NCBI RefSeq assembly: GCF_003319175.1
Contig: NZ_QOHK01000005.1
Span: 62,001 to 126,000 of the forward strand
Direction: 5' to 3'
Length of the DNA stretch: 64,000 nucleotides
From: Blastococcus sp. TF02-8
GTDB taxonomy: Bacteria; Actinomycetota; Actinomycetes; Mycobacteriales; Geodermatophilaceae
Made by a program: the position numbers and the translations under genes
Part shown: positions 1 through 7,902 of the stretch, one piece after another
How positions within the stretch are numbered: the stretch's first letter is position 1
How the letters are laid out: every line of letters starts with the position of its first letter
The notes under the pieces: model-generated
What the model was told of the DNA's origin: nothing
Seen by the model: the letters and a program-made list of their open reading frames with translations, nothing else
The model's database searches: none

Positions 1-3
1 GGG

Positions 4-858
4 TCAGGCCAGGGCGTCCAGGCGGGCCATGTCCTCGTCGGACAGGGTCAGCGTCGCCGCCCCGAGGTTCTCGGTCAGGTGGTCGACCGACTTGGTGCCC
101 GGGATCGGCAGGATCACCGGCGACTTCTGCAGCAGCCAGGCCAGGGCCACCTGCGACGGCGTGGCGTCGAGCTCGCGCGCGATGTCGGCGACCGGGCTGT
201 CGGGCGAGGCCAGGTCACCGGTGGCGATGGGGAACCACGGGATGAAGGCGATGCCCTCGGCGGTGGCGTAGTCCAGGACGTCCTGGCTCTGCCGGTTGGT
301 CAGGTTGTAGAGGTTCTGCACGCTGACGATCTCGGTGATCTCGCGGGCGGCCTTCAGCTCGTCGACCGAGACCTCGGAGACGCCGATGTGCCGGACCTTG
401 CCCTGCTCCTTGAGCTCGGCGAAGGCGCCGAGCTGGTCGGCCAGCGGGACCTCGGCGTCGATCCGGTGCAGCTGGATCAGGTCGATGCGGTCGACCTCGA
501 GATGGCGCAGCGACAGCTCCACCTGCTGCTTGAGGTAGGCCGGGCGGCCGACCGGCGTCCAGATGCCCGGGCCCTGGCGGGTGAGGCCGGCCTTGGTCGC
601 GATGACCAGGTTCTCCGGGTACGGGTGCAGCGCCTCGGCGATGATCTGCTCGCTGACCTCCGGACCGTAGGAGTCGGCGGTGTCGATGAAGTCGACGCCC
701 TGCTCGATCGCGGCCTTCACCACGCGGACGGCGGCGGCGCGGTCGGCCGGCTCACCCCAGACGCCGGGGCCGGGCAGCTGCATGGCGCCGTAGCCGAGCC
801 GGTGGACGGGGAGGTCCCCGCCGATGCTGAACGTGTCGCTGATCTGTGCGGTGGTCAT
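4..858 (-). CDS. Aldo/keto reductase
   Basis: NADPH-dependent oxidoreductase of the aldo/keto reductase family, about 284 aa, probably cytosolic. The TIM-barrel landmarks are in order: a GYGAMQL start, the IDTADSYG strand with the catalytic Asp and Tyr, a Lys in IATKAG, a His in LIQLHRID, and the C-terminal cofactor loop IPGTKS. The start is the ATG at 858, because the longer upstream frame has poor composition and overlaps the divergent phosphatase leader. Its substrate cannot be told. It resembles the second AKR in this window (46250-47143), which lacks the catalytic His. Confidence 0.9.
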   Translation of the reverse strand: MTTAQISDTFSIGGDLPVHRLGYGAMQLPGPGVWGEPADRAAAVRVVKAAIEQGVDFIDTADSYGPEVSEQIIAEALHPYPENLVIATKAGLTRQGPGIWTPVGRPAYLKQQVELSLRHLEVDRIDLIQLHRIDAEVPLADQLGAFAELKEQGKVRHIGVSEVSVDELKAAREITEIVSVQNLYNLTNRQSQDVLDYATAEGIAFIPWFPIATGDLASPDSPVADIARELDATPSQVALAWLLQKSPVILPIPGTKSVDHLTENLGAATLTLSDEDMARLDALA

Positions 859-916
859 GCCGATGGCCAGCGCACGATCCCGCGCGGGTGTTCCCGCCGG
901 CGTGTTCCATGTGGGC

Positions 917-1498
917 ATGGGCGAACTGGTGGTGCTGCGGCACGGGCAGACCGAGTGGAGCCGGACCGGCCAGCACACCGGGACGACGGATCTCCCGCTG
1001 CTCCCCGAGGGCGAGGACCAGGCCCGAACGCTCCGCGCGGCGATGGCGGAGCGCCGGTTCGTCGAGGTGCGGGTCAGCCCGCTGCAGCGGGCTCAGCGGA
1101 CGGCGGAGCTCGCCGGACTGACCGCCACCGACGTCGATCCCGACCTGGTGGAGCTGGACTACGGCGGTTACGAGGGACGGACGACGGCGGAGATCAGCGA
1201 CGAGCTGGGCCGGGCGTGGTCGATCTGGCAGGACGGGACGGCCGACGCCGACGAGCCGGGCGAGTCGCTGGCCGACGTCGGGGCCCGGGTCGATCGCGTG
1301 CTGGCCCGGGCCCGCGACCGACTGGACGACGGCGACGTCGCGCTGGTGGCCCACGGGCACGTGCTGCGCGTGCTGACCGCCCGCTGGCTCGGTCTGGCGC
1401 CGGAGGCGGGCGCGCTGTTCGCGTTGCCCGCCGGCCGGTACGGCGTGCTCGGCCACGAGCACGGCCGCCCCGTCCTCACCGGCTGGGCCCTGGGCTGA
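917..1498 (+). CDS. Histidine phosphatase family protein (phosphoglycerate-mutase-like)
   Basis: About 193 aa. It opens with VVLRHGQTEWS, the RHG phosphohistidine motif of the histidine phosphatase superfamily; the second catalytic His lies in VALVAHGHVLRVL near the C-terminus. SPLQRAQRTAE supplies the second phosphate-binding Arg. It likely hydrolyses a small phosphate ester (acid phosphatase or broad-specificity phosphatase type) rather than acting as a true mutase. The start is the ATG at 917, just before the motif; a GTG at 911 is an alternative. It is divergent from the AKR gene with a short shared promoter region. Confidence 0.88.
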   Translation: MGELVVLRHGQTEWSRTGQHTGTTDLPLLPEGEDQARTLRAAMAERRFVEVRVSPLQRAQRTAELAGLTATDVDPDLVELDYGGYEGRTTAEISDELGRAWSIWQDGTADADEPGESLADVGARVDRVLARARDRLDDGDVALVAHGHVLRVLTARWLGLAPEAGALFALPAGRYGVLGHEHGRPVLTGWALG

Positions 1499-1519
1499 CC
1501 CGCCGTCGACGGGCCGGGG

Positions 1520-2692
1520 TCAGCGGACGCGTTCCACCGGCTGCCAGCGGCCCTCCGGCTCCTCGACCGGCGGCTCGGGCCGGACCGGGCGGCCGAACAG
1601 CCAGCCCTGCCCCAGATCGGCGCCGAGCGCGGTGACCTCCTCGGCCAGCTGCTCGGTCTCGACGCCCTCGGCGACCACGACCGCGCCGAGCTGGTGGGCC
1701 AGCTCGACCAGCGTCCGCAGCACCGTGCGGGCCCCGTCGTCGGGCAGCTCCTGCACCAGCCCCTTGTCCAGCTTGACCACCTCGGGCCGGACCGCGGCCA
1801 GCAACGACAGGCTCGACCACCCGGCGGCCACGTGGTCGAGGGCCACCCGCCAGCCGAGCGAGCGGTAGTGCTCGAGCACCGAGACGAGGTGCCCGCGGTC
1901 GACGATGGCGTGCGACTCGACGATCTCGACGACCACCTGGGAGGCGGCGATCTCGGCGTCGTGCGCGGCGCGCTCGGTGCTGGCCAGGCAGACCTGGGGC
2001 CGGTAGATCGAGTTGGGGTGGATGTTGATGTAGAGGTCGTCGCTCCCGAGCCAGTCCGCCGCGCCCGCGATGGCCGACTCGCGGCCGATGCGGTCGAGGC
2101 GGTGCAGCCAGCCCGCCTGCTCGGCGACGAAGAAGAGGTCGCCGCCGCCCACCTCCCGGCCGTCGACGACGCCGCGGAGCAGCGCCTCGTGGGCCACGAC
2201 CGAGCGGTCGGCCAGCGAGACGATCGGCTGGTAGGTCGACCAGAGCTCCGCCTCGGCCAGCACCCCCACCTCGACGGTGACGCCACGGCGGGCGAGCTCG
2301 ACGGCGAGCGAGGGCGCGGTCAGCAGCCGGGAGGCCAGCGCCGGCCCGGCCGTCGGCGGATCCATGACCACCCGCACGGCCTCGGTCTCGGCGCCGGTCA
2401 GCTCGCGGGCCAACCGCTGCCACAGCGCCTCGAGGCGCTGCCCTCCGCGGTCGTCGGCGATGTCGACCAGCTGGGGCGAGGAGGTCACGGTCAGACCGAG
2501 TGCCTTCGCCGTCCGCGAGACGTGCGGCAGCACGTGGCCGATGGAGGTCGCCAGCAGGGCACGGCTCGCGCGCCCGGGCACCTCCCAGTTCTGGCGGCAC
2601 CCACAGACACCGCCGCAGATGGTTCCCACGGCACGAGGGTGACTCACCGATCCGGGTGCACGTTCGAGGCGCGCGGCCGGTATCGGAACCAC
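1520..2692 (-). CDS. EAL-domain protein with a degenerate active site
   Basis: 390 aa from a GTG at 2692; later GTG starts near 2655 are possible. Residues about 150-370 form an EAL (cyclic-di-GMP phosphodiesterase) domain: EALLR at 169, Asn in NIHPNS, Glu in VVEIVES, Lys in VKLDKG, Glu in VAEGVET and QGWLFGRP. The usual DDFGTGYSS loop reads ALDHVAAGWSS, so the second metal-binding Asp is His. Catalysis is therefore doubtful, and a c-di-GMP binding or protein-interaction role is possible. The N-terminal about 120 residues carry three cysteines (ICGGVCGC) and look like an uncharacterised sensory region. It is divergent from the TetR gene at 2755. Confidence 0.82.
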   Translation of the reverse strand: MVPIPAARLERAPGSVSHPRAVGTICGGVCGCRQNWEVPGRASRALLATSIGHVLPHVSRTAKALGLTVTSSPQLVDIADDRGGQRLEALWQRLARELTGAETEAVRVVMDPPTAGPALASRLLTAPSLAVELARRGVTVEVGVLAEAELWSTYQPIVSLADRSVVAHEALLRGVVDGREVGGGDLFFVAEQAGWLHRLDRIGRESAIAGAADWLGSDDLYINIHPNSIYRPQVCLASTERAAHDAEIAASQVVVEIVESHAIVDRGHLVSVLEHYRSLGWRVALDHVAAGWSSLSLLAAVRPEVVKLDKGLVQELPDDGARTVLRTLVELAHQLGAVVVAEGVETEQLAEEVTALGADLGQGWLFGRPVRPEPPVEEPEGRWQPVERVR

Positions 2693-2754
2693 TTCCGGGG
2701 GTACTCACGGGGGATCTGCAGCAACTCCACAACTTGAGTGTCTAAGGTTTGGCC

Positions 2755-3369
2755 ATGGCCGCTCTCCCCACGACCGAAGAAGCCCGACCCAGTCGCGGCG
2801 GCCGACCGCGCGACCCGAGCCGGGACGGCGTCATCCGCGCCGCGATCCTGCAGCTCCTCGCCGACGTGGGCTATGGCGCGCTGACCATGGACGCGGTCGC
2901 CGCCGAGGCCGGCGTCGGCAAGGCGACGATCTACCGCCGCTGGCGCACGAAGCAGGACCTCGTCGTCGACACGATCTCCGACCTGAACCGCGCCGAGGCC
3001 TCCAGCCCCGACACCGGTTCTCTCGAGGGCGACCTGCGCGAGCTCCTGCACAACCTCGTCGGGGTCGTGAACGGGCCGACCGGTGCCGCCACCCTCTCCC
3101 TGCTCTCCACCGTGCCGCGGCACCCGGCCCTGGCCGAGGCGTTCCACAACGGCCCGCTGGCGGTCTGGCAGCAGTCGTTCGTCACGGTGTTCGAGAACGC
3201 CGAGGCTCGCGGGGAGGTCCCGGCGTCCTTCCGCTCCTCGGTGGCCGCCGAGGCCATCAGCGCCCTGCTGGTGCAGCGCTGGCTCCTGACCGGCCGCACG
3301 GTCGACGAGGCCTACGCCGACGAGGTCCTCGACGCCGTCGTCATGCCGCTGATCCGGGCTGCTGCCTGA
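2755..3369 (+). CDS. TetR family transcriptional regulator
   Basis: 204 aa from the ATG at 2755; a TTG at 2749 is an in-frame alternative. The N-terminal helix-turn-helix (about residues 25-65) shows the TetR pattern LTMDAVAAEAGVGKATIYRRW. It is followed by an all-helical ligand domain resembling TetR_C proteins that end near VVMPLI. It is probably a repressor, and its target is unknown. The divergent EAL gene shares its upstream region and is the obvious candidate besides itself. A strong hairpin terminator follows. Confidence 0.9.
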   Translation: MAALPTTEEARPSRGGRPRDPSRDGVIRAAILQLLADVGYGALTMDAVAAEAGVGKATIYRRWRTKQDLVVDTISDLNRAEASSPDTGSLEGDLRELLHNLVGVVNGPTGAATLSLLSTVPRHPALAEAFHNGPLAVWQQSFVTVFENAEARGEVPASFRSSVAAEAISALLVQRWLLTGRTVDEAYADEVLDAVVMPLIRAAA

Positions 3370-3382
3370 CACTGCTGACCAG

Positions 3383-3428
3383 ACGACGAAGGCCGGTCCA
3401 CCCCGCGGGGTGGACCGGCCTTCGTCGT
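3383..3428. terminator. Bidirectional intrinsic terminator
   Basis: A perfect 46-bp palindrome (23-bp arms, centre 3405/3406) between the convergent TetR gene and DUF3618 gene. The stem is GC-rich with an AA/TT outer part, so it can serve both strands. Confidence 0.85.
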
Positions 3429-3440
3429 GTCAGGGGCGGG

Positions 3441-3671
3441 TCAGCGCTTGCGGTGCCGGATCTTCTGGACGACGACGAACGTGACGAGCAGGCCGACGGC
3501 GCCGACCGTGGCCTGACCGGCCGGGGTCTGCAGGAACCGCTGCACGGCGTCCTTGCCCTGGGCCTTGAGGCGGGTCGGGCTGGTCCGGTAGACGATCTGG
3601 TCCAGCGTGGCGGCCAGCGACTCGCGGGCCGAGTCGATCTCCAGCTGAATCTGTCGTGGGTCGCGAGGCAC
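3441..3671 (-). CDS. DUF3618 domain small membrane protein
   Basis: 76 aa from a GTG at 3671. It begins with RDPRQIQLEIDSARESLAATLDQI, the DUF3618 signature (residues about 4-45), followed by one transmembrane helix near residues 53-70 and a basic tail KIRHRKR. DUF3618 proteins are small actinobacterial envelope-associated proteins of unknown function. A longer DUF3618 protein occurs at 58756-59421. The gene lies directly upstream of tRNA-Leu, on the opposite strand. Confidence 0.8.
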   Translation of the reverse strand: MPRDPRQIQLEIDSARESLAATLDQIVYRTSPTRLKAQGKDAVQRFLQTPAGQATVGAVGLLVTFVVVQKIRHRKR

Positions 3672-3759
3672 GGCGACAGCCTGCCAGACGGCGCGCTGGT
3701 CAGCGCGCCGACCGTCGCCGGGTGCACCCGGGCGGGCTACTCCTAGACTCGGCGACCGC

Positions 3760-3840
3760 GCGGGAGTGGTGTAACGGCAGCCACGCCAGACTTAGGATCT
3801 GGTGCCTTCGGGCGTAGGGGTTCGACTCCCCTCTCCCGCA
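3760..3840 (+). tRNA. tRNA-Leu (anticodon TAG)
   Basis: Class II tRNA. The acceptor stem is 3760-3766 with 3833-3839, the anticodon stem 3786-3790 with 3798-3802, and the seven-base loop holds TAG at 3793-3795. A long variable arm follows (GCC-TTC-GGC), then a T arm at 3816-3832 (AGGGG/CCCCT around TTCGACT) and discriminator A 3840. CCA is not encoded. The 3' half from the anticodon loop onward is the attachment site of the integrated element, so the T stem seen here was supplied by the element. Confidence 0.93.
3791..3815 (+). other. attL core (25-bp direct repeat in tRNA-Leu)
   Basis: Identical to 17327-17351. It begins at the first base of the anticodon loop and covers the variable arm, a usual crossover region for tyrosine integrases. 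Identity stops on the left at 3790 and on the right at 3816. Confidence 0.9.
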
Positions 3841-3915
3841 CAACAGTGAATCCCCTGGCCAACGCCCGAGCTGAGCAGCAACGGGCTCTGCGCCCGCCAC
3901 TGCACTCCGAGGCTC

Positions 3916-3937
3916 TACCCAACGGTGTACCCAACGG
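3916..3937 (+). repeat. Putative arm-type integrase sites, left end
   Basis: Two direct copies of TACCCAACGG at 3916-3925 and 3928-3937, 12 bp apart, 100 bp inside attL. A matching pair with the same 12-bp period lies inside attR (17189-17209). Same sequence, spacing and position suggest arm-type integrase binding sites. The rest of 3841-4257 holds no convincing gene. Confidence 0.6.
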
Positions 3938-4183
3938 GAGCTGTGGACAGGCGATCCGGCCAGCTCATCCACTCCCCAGCGCTCCCTTGCCCGATCTGTA
4001 GGTCCCCGTCTACCGTGCTGGGGCCGCTGTCAGTACGTAGCCGCATGACCCGCTGTGACCCGGTTGTTCCCCGGGGCTCCGAAAATGGGCGGGAACACGA
4101 AGACCGGCCCACCCCGTGCGCGGGAGGCCAGTCGGGCGAACGTACGACCGTTGGGTCCTGAGCGCTCCGATGAGGAGCGGGAT

Positions 4184-4216
4184 GCCGGGCGGAACCCTTG
4201 AGGGTTCCTGTCCGGC
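4184..4216 (+). terminator. Hairpin before the excisionase gene
   Basis: Stem GGAACCCT (4191-4198) with AGGGTTCC (4201-4208) and a lower stem GCCGG/CCGGC, followed by CTTTGTCGTTT. It may end leftover transcription from the tRNA side or act as a leader hairpin for the gene at 4258. Confidence 0.5.
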
Positions 4217-4257
4217 CTTTGTCGTTTCGGGAGCCCTCCAGATCACTGGAGGCCAAC

Positions 4258-4452
4258 GTGCCCAGCACTCCGAAGCTCAGCCCTACAGATGAACTGTGGG
4301 ACGACGAACGCACCGCCGCGTTCCTCGGCGTCTCTCGCGTGACCGTTCGCCGGCTCCGGCGGAAGAAGCTGCTGCCGACGGTCAAGGTCGGGGCAGCCGC
4401 CCGCACCCCGCGTAGCGCCGTGCTCGCCTACGTGGCCGCCCAGATCGGCTGA
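4258..4452 (+). CDS. Excisionase-like helix-turn-helix protein
   Basis: 64 aa from a GTG at 4258, supported by GGAGG at 4248-4252 five bases upstream. The sequence DDERTAAFLGVSRVTVRRLRRKKLLPTVKVG is the winged-helix/MerR-like fold of excisionase and plasmid regulatory proteins, followed by a short tail. Such proteins bend attachment-site DNA to favour excision or regulate element genes. It is close to attL but about 6 kb from the integrase, unlike the usual adjacent xis-int arrangement. It ends before a 13-bp-stem terminator. Confidence 0.75.
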   Translation: MPSTPKLSPTDELWDDERTAAFLGVSRVTVRRLRRKKLLPTVKVGAAARTPRSAVLAYVAAQIG

Positions 4453-4462
4453 GCCGCACCCA

Positions 4463-4503
4463 TCACCCCACGCCACCCTTCGGTCTGCGCTGGCGTGGGG
4501 TGA
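4463..4503 (+). terminator. Hairpin terminator after the excisionase gene
   Basis: Perfect 13-bp arms TCACCCCACGCCA (4463-4475) and TGGCGTGGGGTGA (4491-4503) with a 15-nt loop, beginning 10 bases after the stop codon. It has no U tract. Confidence 0.7.
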
Positions 4504-4508
4504 CGAAC

Positions 4509-4557
4509 GGACAGGACCGCTACGCCTGTCCGCTTGCTCTTTGAGAACTCCACAGTG
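4509..4557 (+). promoter_or_regulatory. rrn-like boxB hairpin plus boxA antitermination motif
   Basis: A 7-bp hairpin GGACAGG/CCTGTCC (4509-4515 and 4525-4531) is followed at 4535-4557 by TGCTCTTTGAGAACTCCACAGTG. As I recall it, TTTGAGAACTC is the core of the boxA found in actinobacterial rRNA leaders, where Nus factors load and make RNA polymerase resist termination. The order hairpin-then-boxA matches rRNA leaders. It sits just after a terminator and about 130 bp ahead of the replication operon. Inference: it lets element transcripts read through. The remaining 4558-4687 holds no gene I can support. Confidence 0.5.
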
Positions 4558-4687
4558 ACACCCCTGAATGCCGGTTCGACAGGCGCCTCGATCTGTCCCG
4601 GCAGAAGTTCTGCATGACTCCTGTTTTCGGCGTCCAGCATTGGTGGTGCAGCCAATGGGCAGCCCGTGACACCGAGAGCGAGGACGC

Positions 4688-4870
4688 ATGTTGAGAACCC
4701 GTGGTCGACGGCACATGTACCCGAATGCCGATCGACTGGTCGTCTATCTCCCGGAGGGGGATCGGCGGCACCTCGACTTGCTGTGCACGGTCATGAATGT
4801 CAGCAGGTCGGAGGTATTCCGAATGTTGCTGGCAAGTCTCCGCACCACCAACCAGGGAGAGAAGGAATGA
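4688..4870 (+). CDS. Small ribbon-helix-helix-like protein
   Basis: 60 aa from the ATG at 4688. DRLVVYLPEGDRRHLDLLCTVMNVSRSEVFRMLLASL fits a ribbon-helix-helix DNA-binding fold (a beta strand, then two helices, with the SRSEVFRMLL second helix). A control protein for the replication operon is likely, by position. The stop codon overlaps the next start as ATGA. Three ATG codons lie nearby, so the precise start (4688 or 4715) is uncertain. Confidence 0.6.
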   Translation: MLRTRGRRHMYPNADRLVVYLPEGDRRHLDLLCTVMNVSRSEVFRMLLASLRTTNQGEKE

Positions 4871-5043
4871 CATACACGCCACGACTGCAAGCGTTCGGGG
4901 GCGCGGTCAGCAAGCTCCAGCGAGAGCTGACCAAGGCCGAGGACGACTTGCTGGAACTGCGCGACCGCGAGAAGCGCCTCGGCGCCATGGAGACCGAGAG
5001 CGACCAGGAGCTCGCCGCGCAGTACGGGATGGGAGAGATCTGA
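4867..5043 (+). CDS. Small coiled-coil protein, unknown function
   Basis: 58 aa. The ATG at 4867 overlaps the previous stop and is preceded by GGGAGAGAAGG. Residues about 10-45 (KLQRELTKAEDDLLELRDREKRL) form a strongly charged heptad-type helix. The next gene starts one base after its stop. I do not recognise a family; it is probably part of the element's replication or regulatory operon. Confidence 0.6.
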   Translation: MTYTPRLQAFGGAVSKLQRELTKAEDDLLELRDREKRLGAMETESDQELAAQYGMGEI

Positions 5044-5044
5044 C

Positions 5045-5500
5045 GTGGGCGATCTAGAGGGGGCAGGCGTCTTCTTCGCCAGCCCGGCAGAGGCCGAGGC
5101 GGACCTGAACAGCCGGACCTTCCGGAACAGCCTTGAGGAGAAGCTGTACCGGGACGGCCGCAAGAGGGTCATCGACGAGCAGGAGTCGCTAATCCGCGAC
5201 GGCGCTGTGCAGCTCATGGAGGCCGCGCAGGAGGACGCCGACGGCTACCGCCAGGAGGCGGAGGAACTGCTCGCCGAGGCGCAGGCGATCCGCAAGCGGA
5301 TGAAGCGGCGAGAAATCCCCGCCAAGGAAGCGCGCGACCGGATCGCGGATCTGAACAAGAAGGCGGGGCGCCTCGTCATTCTCGCGGAGACGCTGCCCGG
5401 CGACTACGCCAAGGCGCTGCACGACCGCGATCACCCGCGCGACGTCCTGGAGTTCCTGTATCGGAAGTACCCGCTGGGCCCGATCCGGTTCGACTTCTGA
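5045..5500 (+). CDS. Helical protein, unknown function
   Basis: 151 aa from a GTG at 5045, almost contiguous with the preceding gene. Residues about 25-120 are charged and helical with likely coiled coil (EEKLYRDGRKRVIDEQESLIRD and AEELLAEAQAIRKRMKRREI). The C-terminus YRKYPLGPIRFDF is hydrophobic. No catalytic motif is seen. It is the last gene before a perfect-stem terminator, so it closes the first small-gene operon. Confidence 0.6.
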   Translation: MGDLEGAGVFFASPAEAEADLNSRTFRNSLEEKLYRDGRKRVIDEQESLIRDGAVQLMEAAQEDADGYRQEAEELLAEAQAIRKRMKRREIPAKEARDRIADLNKKAGRLVILAETLPGDYAKALHDRDHPRDVLEFLYRKYPLGPIRFDF

Positions 5501-5507
5501 TTCCAGT

Positions 5508-5557
5508 CGAAAGGGCCGGGGTTTCGGAACCCGTGAACCTGAACCCCGGCCCTTTCG
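5508..5557 (+). terminator. Intrinsic terminator
   Basis: Perfect 16-bp arms at 5508-5523 and 5542-5557 (CGAAAGGGCCGGGGTT and its complement) with an 18-nt loop, right after the stop of the 5045 gene. Confidence 0.8.
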
Positions 5558-5590
5558 GACACGCATCCCCAACCAGAGGAGGCCCCGCGC

Positions 5591-5920
5591 ATGAGGGCAA
5601 CAGCCACGCTACAGAAGCCACCTGATCCACAGTCATCCGCCTTCCGCCTCGCATTGCGAGCCATTCGTTCATATCGCGAATCTCATGCGGTCACCCTCAC
5701 GGCGGACGGAAACTGCCACGCCCGCGACCTCGTCGAGCTATGGGCTGAACTGACAGGCGAGCCCATGCCCATTCCGATCCTGCGACACGAACTGTGCATC
5801 TACCTGTGCGGCGACCCATCCGACCGAGAAGACCAACGGGCCGCCGATGAAGCGCTCGCGGTGGCGCTGCTCAACGAGGACGTTCGGCTCGTAAGACGGC
5901 CTAAGCGGGACCGCGCGTGA
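5591..5920 (+). CDS. Hypothetical protein upstream of the primase
   Basis: 109 aa from the ATG at 5591 with AGAGGAGG upstream. The sequence is not from a family I recognise: a basic N-terminus, a central ARDLVELWAELTGEPMPIPILRHELCIYLCGD, and a charged C-terminus. Its stop overlaps the GTG of the primase-helicase gene (GTGA at 5917), so translation is coupled and a role in replication is plausible. Confidence 0.6.
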   Translation: MRATATLQKPPDPQSSAFRLALRAIRSYRESHAVTLTADGNCHARDLVELWAELTGEPMPIPILRHELCIYLCGDPSDREDQRAADEALAVALLNEDVRLVRRPKRDRA

Positions 5921-7872
5921 GCACCTTTCGGAATCGTGGCGCAGGGGCTACTGCCGAGAAGGGGTCTGCGCTGGCGCGGGTGCAGGCGGCCCTGCGGAAG
6001 GCGGGCGCCGAGCAGCGCAGCGAGTCCGACTGGTCGTGCCCTCTCAAGGACAACCACACCAACGATGACCAGAGCGCGTCCCTGACCGTTCGCTACGGAG
6101 ACAAGGAACCGAGCAAGGTCATCCTCGCCTGCGCGAAGTGCGGCGGCGCCGACGAGTTCTTGCCGGTCCTGGGGCTGGAACCGCGTGACCTGGTCGACCG
6201 GCCCAAGGACGAGGTCCGCCGGTACGTGTACTGCGACGAGGCTGGGGTGCCGCTCTTTCGAGTCGTGAAGCTACCCGGCACGAACGGCAAGAGCCGGACC
6301 TATCAGGAACGCGCCGACGGGCACGGCGGCTGGTTCGGCGGCGCCGGTGCCATGCAAGGCGTTCGCCGTCCGCTGTATCGCCTCGATGAAGTGCTGGAGG
6401 CCGTGGGCGAAGGCCGAACCATCCACATCACCGAAGGCGAGTCCGACGCGGACGCGCTCAACGGCTGGTTCATCAAGCACCGCGTCAACGCCTGGGCGAC
6501 CTGTCATCCGGGCGGGGCGGGCAAGTGGCGACCGGAGCACACGGCAACCCTGGCGGGCGCCGCGCGTGTGGTGGTCTGGGCCGACCGCGACGCGCCGGGG
6601 TACGCCTGCGCCCACCAGCGGCTCGCGGCGGTGCTGGCGGCCGGTCTGCGGGCTGAGGCGCGGGTGCCCATCGAGGGCAAGGACGTGCGCGACCACCTGG
6701 CCGCCGGGCACGCACCCCACGAAGGCAAGCGCGTCAAGAAGAAGGCGCTCGCCCAGCTCGCCGGGGCCGGTGCAGAACCGGCGGGCGCGGCAGAGGACGA
6801 GCAGGACGACGGAGCCCTCCTACGCGAGATCGACCGGCTGCGGACGCATCGCGATGCCCTGCGCATCCTGCGGGCTGAGGAAGCGGCGGTGGGGTTCGAG
6901 CCCCTGCCGCGCCAGACGCTCAAGGAGGCGCTCGCCAACCGGCCGGAGGAGCCGGCCGAACTGATCGAACGGCTGCATCGGCGCGGCTACAACACGACGA
7001 TCACCGCTCAGTACAAGACCGGGAAGACGACCCTCGGCGGCAACCTGCTGCGGTCGTTGGCGGACGGCACCCCGTTTCTCGGACGCTTCTCGGTGCAGCC
7101 GCCCGTGGGTCGGATCGGGCTGCTCAACTACGAGCTGACCGACAGCGACATGCTCGGGTGGCTGGACGACCAAGGCATCGAGAGCGCCGACCGCATCGCG
7201 ATCCTCAACCTGCGCGGCAAGCCGTTCTCCCTGGCCCACGAGCAAGGTCGGGAGGAACTGGTCGCCTGGTGTCAGGAGATGGCCGTCGAGGTGCTTTTCC
7301 TGGACCCTCACCGCCGAGCGTTCGCCGGGTTCGGAGAAGAGAACAGCAACGACCACGTGAACCTGTTCGCCGCTGCGCTCGACGAGGTCAAGGCCCGCGC
7401 CGGGGTTCCCGACCTGTTCCTGTTCGTGCACACCGGGCGAGACAACGGCACCCCTGGCGCCGAGCGGGCTCGCGGTGCCACTGCTCTCGATGACTGGGCC
7501 GATCAGCGGTGGGTTCTGACCAAGGGCCAGAACGGTGTGCGGTTCTTCCACTCCACCAGCGGGCGAATGCCGGACGTGGAGGAGTTCGCTCTCAACTACG
7601 ACCCGGCCACTCGCCATCTGACGGCGGGAACCGGCAACCGGAGCAACCAGAAGCACGAGCAGTTCCGGAAGGGCGTTCTCGCTGCACTGGACGCGGCGGG
7701 CTCGGACGGAGCGAACACCGCGAAGCTCGAAGCAGTTCTGGACTCGCGGAAGGGCGAACTCGCCAAGGTCCTAGGCGACATGCACGGCCGAGGCGAGGTC
7801 GCCATGGAGCTGGGACCGCGGAATGAGAAGCGGTATTGGCTGCCCGAGCACGCACCGGAGAACCAGCGATGA
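5917..7872 (+). CDS. Primase-helicase (zinc finger, TOPRIM, RepA-like ATPase)
   Basis: 651 aa, the element's replication protein. In order: a zinc-binding region (C41, H47, C72, C75), a TOPRIM primase domain with ITEGESDADAL (Glu about 173) and VVWADRD (Asp 223/225), an acidic linker about 285-310, then a RecA-fold helicase/ATPase with Walker A AQYKTGKTT (364-372) and Walker B VEVLFLD (about 457-463). The C-terminal part is winged-helix-like. Fusions of this sort prime and unwind DNA for phage, plasmid and satellite replication. It starts at a GTG overlapping the previous stop. Confidence 0.85.
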   Translation: MSTFRNRGAGATAEKGSALARVQAALRKAGAEQRSESDWSCPLKDNHTNDDQSASLTVRYGDKEPSKVILACAKCGGADEFLPVLGLEPRDLVDRPKDEVRRYVYCDEAGVPLFRVVKLPGTNGKSRTYQERADGHGGWFGGAGAMQGVRRPLYRLDEVLEAVGEGRTIHITEGESDADALNGWFIKHRVNAWATCHPGGAGKWRPEHTATLAGAARVVVWADRDAPGYACAHQRLAAVLAAGLRAEARVPIEGKDVRDHLAAGHAPHEGKRVKKKALAQLAGAGAEPAGAAEDEQDDGALLREIDRLRTHRDALRILRAEEAAVGFEPLPRQTLKEALANRPEEPAELIERLHRRGYNTTITAQYKTGKTTLGGNLLRSLADGTPFLGRFSVQPPVGRIGLLNYELTDSDMLGWLDDQGIESADRIAILNLRGKPFSLAHEQGREELVAWCQEMAVEVLFLDPHRRAFAGFGEENSNDHVNLFAAALDEVKARAGVPDLFLFVHTGRDNGTPGAERARGATALDDWADQRWVLTKGQNGVRFFHSTSGRMPDVEEFALNYDPATRHLTAGTGNRSNQKHEQFRKGVLAALDAAGSDGANTAKLEAVLDSRKGELAKVLGDMHGRGEVAMELGPRNEKRYWLPEHAPENQR

Positions 7873-7902
7873 GAAGCACGGTTCGGGGCGGCTGCACCAC
7901 CC

